From Chitinivibrionales bacterium (GTDB lineage Bacteria > Fibrobacterota > Chitinivibrionia > Chitinivibrionales > WJKA01), in assembly GCA_014728295.1 (NCBI GenBank), contig WJLW01000123.1:1-64000 (forward strand): a stretch of DNA of 64,000 nucleotides, read 5' to 3'. The notes beneath the pieces were generated by a model. The model did not search any database. It was not told the origin of the DNA and was given only the letters and a program-made list of their open reading frames with translations. The position numbers were made by a program, and so were the translations under genes. This document shows positions 59,888-64,000 of the stretch, piece by piece; position 1 is the first letter of the stretch, and each line of letters opens with the position of its first letter.

Positions 59888-60211
59888 GTTTACCGCGAGT
59901 ATTGAAATTGGTTGATATCTGAATTCAATAATAGATGGTAACGCAATTTAAGTACCATTCAGTGAGGAAGAAGAGCAATAAAATAGCTCAAATATCCATC
60001 TAGCGGTAATGCTGGGGTTAAGAATCTCCCGATAAGGTAAAAGCTTGCCTGATTTTGGCAATCAGGATCGCACGGCGCACGAAATCTGTTCAAACAAATG
60101 CAATTTAAGTCAATTGTTTTTTTTGATTGCTTTCTAATATTGCTCTATATTATAAACACTGGCCCATTTTCTCATTTTCCGGTATACTTATTGAAGATAT
60201 CAGGGGGATTT
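59888..60211. other. Intergenic region upstream of the Tat sulfatase
   Basis: 324 bases without a gene. It holds a 7-bp stem (CCTGATT at 60048-60054, AATCAGG at 60060-60066, 5-nt loop) without T-run, and the candidate promoter listed separately. An open frame from 60098 joins the sulfatase but precedes its ribosome binding site. Confidence 0.45.
60123..60151 (+). promoter_or_regulatory. Candidate sigma-70-type promoter of the sulfatase gene
   Basis: TTGATT (60123-60128) and TATATT (60146-60151) are separated by exactly 17 bases, about 60 bases before the sulfatase ATG. Based on consensus similarity only; the region is AT-rich, so a chance match is possible. Confidence 0.4.
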
Positions 60212-61879
60212 ATGTCCGCACTTTCTCGTCGCTCGTTTTTATCCAGTTGTGGCGCAGGAGTCGCCGCTCTCGCTTCCCTTCCCAAAACCAGTTTGGCAAA
60301 AAGCTCTGCATCGCAGCCAAACATTATCTTCATTATGGCCGACGACATGGGCTATGGCGACCTGGCCTGCTACGGTCATCCCGAGATTAAAACGCCACAC
60401 CTGGACCAACTGGCGACAGAGGGCATGAAATTCACCGACTGCTACAGCGCCGCTCCGGTCTGCTCCCCGGCACGCGCCGGATTTTTAACCGGCAGAACCC
60501 CGAACCGGTGCAGGATATTCGATCATCTCGGCAGCAATCGCTGGCAACATCAGGATGATCGTTACCTGGCCGTAACCGAACAGACAATCCCCAAATTGCT
60601 CAAAAGCGTCGGGTATACAACCTGCCTGGTTGGCAAATGGCATCTCACCCAGGGATTTCACAACGGCATTCACAACACCAAGATGCCAACCGATCTCCCC
60701 ATGCCCGACGACCACGGTTTCGATCACTACATGGCTACCGAGAACAATGCCGATCCCGACCACTGCAATCCACGCAACTTTGTTCGCAACGGGCAGGCAG
60801 TGCCGCAAACGTCAAATTGCTCCAATGACGCCATAGTTGACGAATGCATTGACTGGCTCGAAAACACCCGTGATAAGAACAAACCCTTTTTCCAGTTTGT
60901 CGCTTTACACTCACCGCATGAGCCGATTGACAATCCTCCCGAATACACCGCCATGTACGATACCGGCGACAACAATAAAAACAAATACTACGGCAACATC
61001 ACCCATATCGACGATACGGTGCATCGCCTGATCGAATACATCGACACGCATTCGCTCAAAGACAATACGTTCATCTTCTTTACCAGTGACAACGGCCCCG
61101 AACCACCTACCCACTGGTGGGCGCACCATCCGTACGGCAGCACGGGCGGGCTCTCCTGCGCCAAGCTGACGCTATACGAAGGCGGCATTAAAGAGCCGGG
61201 CATTGCGCGCTGGCCGGGAGTAATTACCCCGGGATCGGTCTCCAGCGTTGCGATCAGCGGCGTAGATTTTCTGCCGACATTCTGCGAAATGAGCGGTGCG
61301 AGCGTGCCGACCGACCGCTACCTGGACGGCACCGGCGTTGTAGAAGCCTTCAAGGGCAATCCCGTAACCCGCACCCGGCCCCTGATCTGGAAATATCACT
61401 ACGCCGAAACGTGTGATGCACAAAAACCGGCCGACCATGACAGCAACAAACCGCACATCGTCATGCGCGACGGTGACTGGAAACTATGTTCGAACAAAGC
61501 CTATGGTCACACAAAACTCTTCAATCTTGCAACCGATCCGAACGAAACCAGCGATGTGAAAGGCGGGAATCAAGCCATCCACGACCGGATGCTGGCCAAA
61601 TTGAAAGAGATCGATGCAATCATTATTCAGGAAGAAGCAGCAGTCGATCCAATAACCCTCCCCTCAACGATTTTGCGCACAAAGCCGGTTGCTGCCGACC
61701 GCGCGAAGCTTAACGTCGATATAGTAACCATTGCCGGTAAAAAAGTGACTTCCTTTACGACCGCAGACCGCACAATTTCACTTAAAAAACTGCGGCTGCC
61801 GCGCGCACTCTATGTCGTTAGAGTCAACGGAAAGCATCTCAAAACCGTTGCGCGTGATGCACGCCTGCGGCTGCGCTAA
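60212..61879 (+). CDS. Tat-exported sulfatase
   Basis: The ATG at 60212 follows AGGGGG by five bases and gives 555 residues. SRRSFLSSCGAGVAALASL is a twin-arginine export signal. The sulfatase fold begins PNIIFIMADDMGYGDLACYG with metal-binding aspartates, and the formylglycine site is APVCSPARAGFLTGR (C-x-x-x-R). FFTSDNGPE and VGKWHLTQG complete the active site. It resembles arylsulfatase A/N-acetylgalactosamine-6-sulfatase-type enzymes acting on sulfated polysaccharides. The last 60 residues (ISLKKLRLPRALYVVRV) look like a short C-terminal sorting-type extension. Folded export in the cytoplasm fits prior formylglycine maturation. Confidence 0.92.
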   Translation: MSALSRRSFLSSCGAGVAALASLPKTSLAKSSASQPNIIFIMADDMGYGDLACYGHPEIKTPHLDQLATEGMKFTDCYSAAPVCSPARAGFLTGRTPNRCRIFDHLGSNRWQHQDDRYLAVTEQTIPKLLKSVGYTTCLVGKWHLTQGFHNGIHNTKMPTDLPMPDDHGFDHYMATENNADPDHCNPRNFVRNGQAVPQTSNCSNDAIVDECIDWLENTRDKNKPFFQFVALHSPHEPIDNPPEYTAMYDTGDNNKNKYYGNITHIDDTVHRLIEYIDTHSLKDNTFIFFTSDNGPEPPTHWWAHHPYGSTGGLSCAKLTLYEGGIKEPGIARWPGVITPGSVSSVAISGVDFLPTFCEMSGASVPTDRYLDGTGVVEAFKGNPVTRTRPLIWKYHYAETCDAQKPADHDSNKPHIVMRDGDWKLCSNKAYGHTKLFNLATDPNETSDVKGGNQAIHDRMLAKLKEIDAIIIQEEAAVDPITLPSTILRTKPVAADRAKLNVDIVTIAGKKVTSFTTADRTISLKKLRLPRALYVVRVNGKHLKTVARDARLRLR

Positions 61880-61911
61880 TCGGCCTCGTTTCCGCACCGG
61901 CGACAGACCTC

Positions 61912-62700
61912 TCAGCTACCCGCCTGCTTGAATTCAAACCCGACCATCCGATCCCGGGCAACCATGCCCGCCTTTTCCAGCGCTCTGCGCGAAGCAATGT
62001 TTTCGTAGTCACAGCCGGCAATCGGAATCAGCCCGCGGCGCCGGCACTGCTCTTTTTCCATCTCGACAAGATACGTCCCGATGCCGTTACGCCGCAGTGC
62101 CGGCGCGACAAACATGCCGACATCAGCGTACGGTGGATGCGTATCAATTATCTGCAGCAGTCCGATGCCAAGCAGCTCGTTATTGCGCATCATGACGTGC
62201 ATGCAGCCTTGGTCAATCCAGCTTCGGTATTCCGGCAAGAAATGCCTGCACAGCGACTCTATCGCAGCTAAATCGGCAGCAACAGCCGGACGAACAATCG
62301 CGTCGGGCAAGGGAACCGGCGGATTGCGGGAAGCGGCGCCGTCCTCGAACAGGTAGCCCTGACACCAGCGCCGGCCTTGCATATCCAGACACAAACTCAT
62401 TGCCAGGCGGTCTCTGGTGGATACCATTGCGCCGGTTACATATCCTTGCGTTACCAGATACCTGAGCAGCTCGTCGGCCCGGGCTATGAAAAGCTGCCTC
62501 ACATACAGCGCGCACATCCGTTTGTCGGGCCCGATACAGCAGTATCCGCACAACGCGCCTTCGCAAAGAATATGAAACGGTCCAGCATCATCAATGAGCT
62601 CTTCCAGATAGCCTTCCTGCCCCCCCGCCAGCGTACGCGCATAAATCCTGCGCATATCGGCAATCTCGGCGCGTGAGTTGACTTTAACAATTGCAAACAT
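61912..62700 (-). CDS. GNAT-family N-acetyltransferase
   Basis: 262 residues. The C-terminal half is a GNAT domain with MFVAPALRRNGIGTYLVEMEKEQC (the acetyl-CoA loop R/Q-x-x-G-x-G/A, here RRNGIG) and CDYENIASRRALEKAGM. The N-terminal half looks like a second, divergent GNAT-like unit (FHILCEGALCGYCCIGPDK). The substrate is unknown. It follows the other acetyltransferase gene by 10 bases on the same strand, so the two are co-transcribed. Confidence 0.8.
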   Translation of the reverse strand: MFAIVKVNSRAEIADMRRIYARTLAGGQEGYLEELIDDAGPFHILCEGALCGYCCIGPDKRMCALYVRQLFIARADELLRYLVTQGYVTGAMVSTRDRLAMSLCLDMQGRRWCQGYLFEDGAASRNPPVPLPDAIVRPAVAADLAAIESLCRHFLPEYRSWIDQGCMHVMMRNNELLGIGLLQIIDTHPPYADVGMFVAPALRRNGIGTYLVEMEKEQCRRRGLIPIAGCDYENIASRRALEKAGMVARDRMVGFEFKQAGS

Positions 62701-62710
62701 GCTGCAGCAG

Positions 62711-63250
62711 CTAAGTGTTCAGGTGATAGTGCGACCAGGAGCGTTTGCCCAACCGGTAGGAGCACACCGTGCGGCCCTTACAACGCGACCTATTCCGGAC
62801 GCGCATGCCAAGCTTATGCAATACATTGACGGATGACGTATTTAATGAGTCCACGCTTGCATTCAGCTCCTTGAAGGCCAGCTCTGCAAACGAATAGTCA
62901 CGAATAGCCGCGGCGGCTTCTGTGGCAAAACCCTTGCCCCGGTAGTGCTCGTCAACGGCGTACAGCAATTCCAGTTTGGGTGGTATCCGGAAGTGCCAGT
63001 AGCCGACAATGCCCACCAGATCGCGCGCGCGCAATCGGCGAAATCCCCAGATGCCGTAGCCGTTTTCTCTGAACAATTCAAGGTTGACGGCTATGAGCTC
63101 CCGCGTTCGCGAGCGTGAAACCTTCCGGTTGTCAAACAAAAACCGGCGAATGTGCTGCCCCGTCCAGAGTCGGTGCAATTCGATGATGTCTTTATTGTCA
63201 ACAGGCGTAATGCGCAGTCGGGAAGTTATAATCGTGCCGGTGCACGGCAT
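62711..63250 (-). CDS. RimJ/RimL-type GNAT acetyltransferase
   Basis: 179 residues matching the GNAT subfamily that acetylates protein N-termini or small molecules: TSRLRITPVDNKD at the start, YGIWGFRRLRARDLVGIVGYWHF, and VDEHYRGKGFATEAAAAI with the acetyl-CoA loop (RGKGFA), then NTSSVNVLHKLGMRV. GAGGAG lies six bases before the ATG. It is the first gene of a two-gene operon with the 262-residue acetyltransferase. The substrate cannot be assigned. Confidence 0.85.
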   Translation of the reverse strand: MPCTGTIITSRLRITPVDNKDIIELHRLWTGQHIRRFLFDNRKVSRSRTRELIAVNLELFRENGYGIWGFRRLRARDLVGIVGYWHFRIPPKLELLYAVDEHYRGKGFATEAAAAIRDYSFAELAFKELNASVDSLNTSSVNVLHKLGMRVRNRSRCKGRTVCSYRLGKRSWSHYHLNT

Positions 63251-63638
63251 TGAGCGCTCCTCGCTGGGGTGTTACATTCATCCATTCAGCGCTCGAAAAG
63301 TACCCCTTTAACTAATGTCAGATTGTACCCTTTTTAAAATTGAATGTAAAGTACCAAAATAGATCATCTTTCACCACGCCACCCCGCAATCCTGCCCCGC
63401 CGGCATGAGTGTGAAAACTGAAGCGCCATTATTGCCCCGGTGGGAAAATTCGTGCACGCTATTTGCTACTCTAATCAGTGGATCGGCGGCAGATGCCCTA
63501 ACGATCCTGCAATGAGCCTTGCTTGAAATATAATCATCACAGATTAAGTGCACAAATAGACAGATGTGTCCTGACTCTATACTGTTACTATGCAATAGAA
63601 ATTTTCTTTTCATTCACCCACATGCCAAGGAGGAACTT
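63251..63638. other. Divergent intergenic region upstream of the superoxide dismutase gene
   Basis: 388 bases without a convincing gene. A TATAAT at 63529-63534 could be the -10 box of the dismutase promoter, although no good -35 is seen. AAGGAGGA at 63628-63635 is the dismutase ribosome binding site. Confidence 0.45.
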
Positions 63639-64000
63639 ATGGCCTATAAACTTCCCCCCCTCCCGTATGCCCCAGATGCTCTCGAACCCTACATCGATCA
63701 GGAGACGATGAAGATTCATCATGGCAAGCACCATGGCGGCTACGTCAACAAGACCAATGCGGCGCTGTCAGATTTTGCCGATCTGGCAGCCAAACCGATT
63801 GACGAAGTGCTCAAAGACCTCTCGTCGGTTCCCGAAAATATCCAGGGCGCAATTCGCAACAACGGCGGCGGCCATTCTAACCACACGCTCTTCTGGCGGA
63901 TACTGGCGCCCAACGCAGGCGGACAACCACAAGGGGATCTGTCAAGCGCAATCAGCAGCGCGTTCGGCAGTTTTGATTCGTTCAAGGAAAAGTTTACCAA
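63639..64000 (+). CDS. Fe/Mn superoxide dismutase (3' partial)
   Basis: The first 120 residues of an iron/manganese superoxide dismutase; the gene runs past the end of the window. The N-terminus [18 protein letters not shown], the metal-ligand His in [12 protein letters not shown], and [16 protein letters not shown] with the second ligand His are diagnostic. It removes superoxide in the cytoplasm. Metal choice cannot be told without the C-terminal part. The ATG is four bases after a strong AAGGAGGA. With katG it forms the oxygen-defence set of the window. Confidence 0.95.
   Translation, partial: MAYKLPPLPYAPDALEPYIDQETMKIHHGKHHGGYVNKTNAALSDFADLAAKPIDEVLKDLSSVPENIQGAIRNNGGGHSNHTLFWRILAPNAGGQPQGDLSSAISSAFGSFDSFKEKFT

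Overview
This window looks like a chromosomal segment from a Gram-negative, free-living bacterium able to live with and without oxygen. It has outer-membrane beta-barrels, TolC-type channels, lipoprotein and Tat signals, a PEP-CTERM surface protein, NrfHA ammonifying nitrite reductase, catalase-peroxidase and superoxide dismutase. DUF4954, a FlgD-like C-terminal module, S74 chaperone and beta-helix proteins, and both haem routes point to the FCB or PVC radiation, possibly Fibrobacterota/Chitinivibrionia. That placement is an inference without rRNA. No rRNA, tRNA, CRISPR array, intact insertion sequence or prophage was seen.

Layout. 1-5094: two surface proteins, an S74 tail-fibre-like protein (5' end outside the window) and a 1318-residue protein of Ig-like repeats with a dockerin-like segment. 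5317-7518: katG. 7582-10911 (minus): a decayed heavy-metal efflux operon, with a TolC gene broken by an in-frame TAG and a CusB-CusA chimera left by internal deletions. 11501-19137 (plus): an intact copper/silver-type efflux operon (double YHS-like metal-binding protein, TolC, CusB, CusA), divergent from the decayed one. 19461-20949: PEP-CTERM protein and a beta-barrel, convergent on a strong terminator. 21221-23355: nrfHA. 23703-29294: DUF4954 protein, a TIGR01777 epimerase, a PorT-like barrel and an unrecognised conserved protein. 29364-35182: two beta-helix proteins and an SGNH hydrolase, probably for polysaccharide use. 35196-40591: formate-tetrahydrofolate ligase with an ACT-ACT pseudo-phosphatase, DUF423, and a Ser/Thr kinase broken by a TAA stop.

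40819-58746 is the centrepiece. hemQ-hemE-hemH-hemY, joined by short overlaps, encode the coproporphyrin-dependent haem route. After a sulfatase/AraC pair, a PATAN signalling protein and a glycosyltransferase, a tight run hemX-like-hemA-sirC-hemC-cobA/hemD-ahbC-ahbD-ahbAB encodes the siroheme-dependent route. The window therefore holds the late steps of two alternative haem pathways that share uroporphyrinogen III; hemB and hemL are not here. The natural reading is an oxygen-dependent and an oxygen-independent haem supply for cytochromes such as NrfHA.

58739-64000: a squalene/phytoene synthase-like gene, a Tat-exported sulfatase, two GNAT acetyltransferases and the start of a superoxide dismutase gene that runs off the window.
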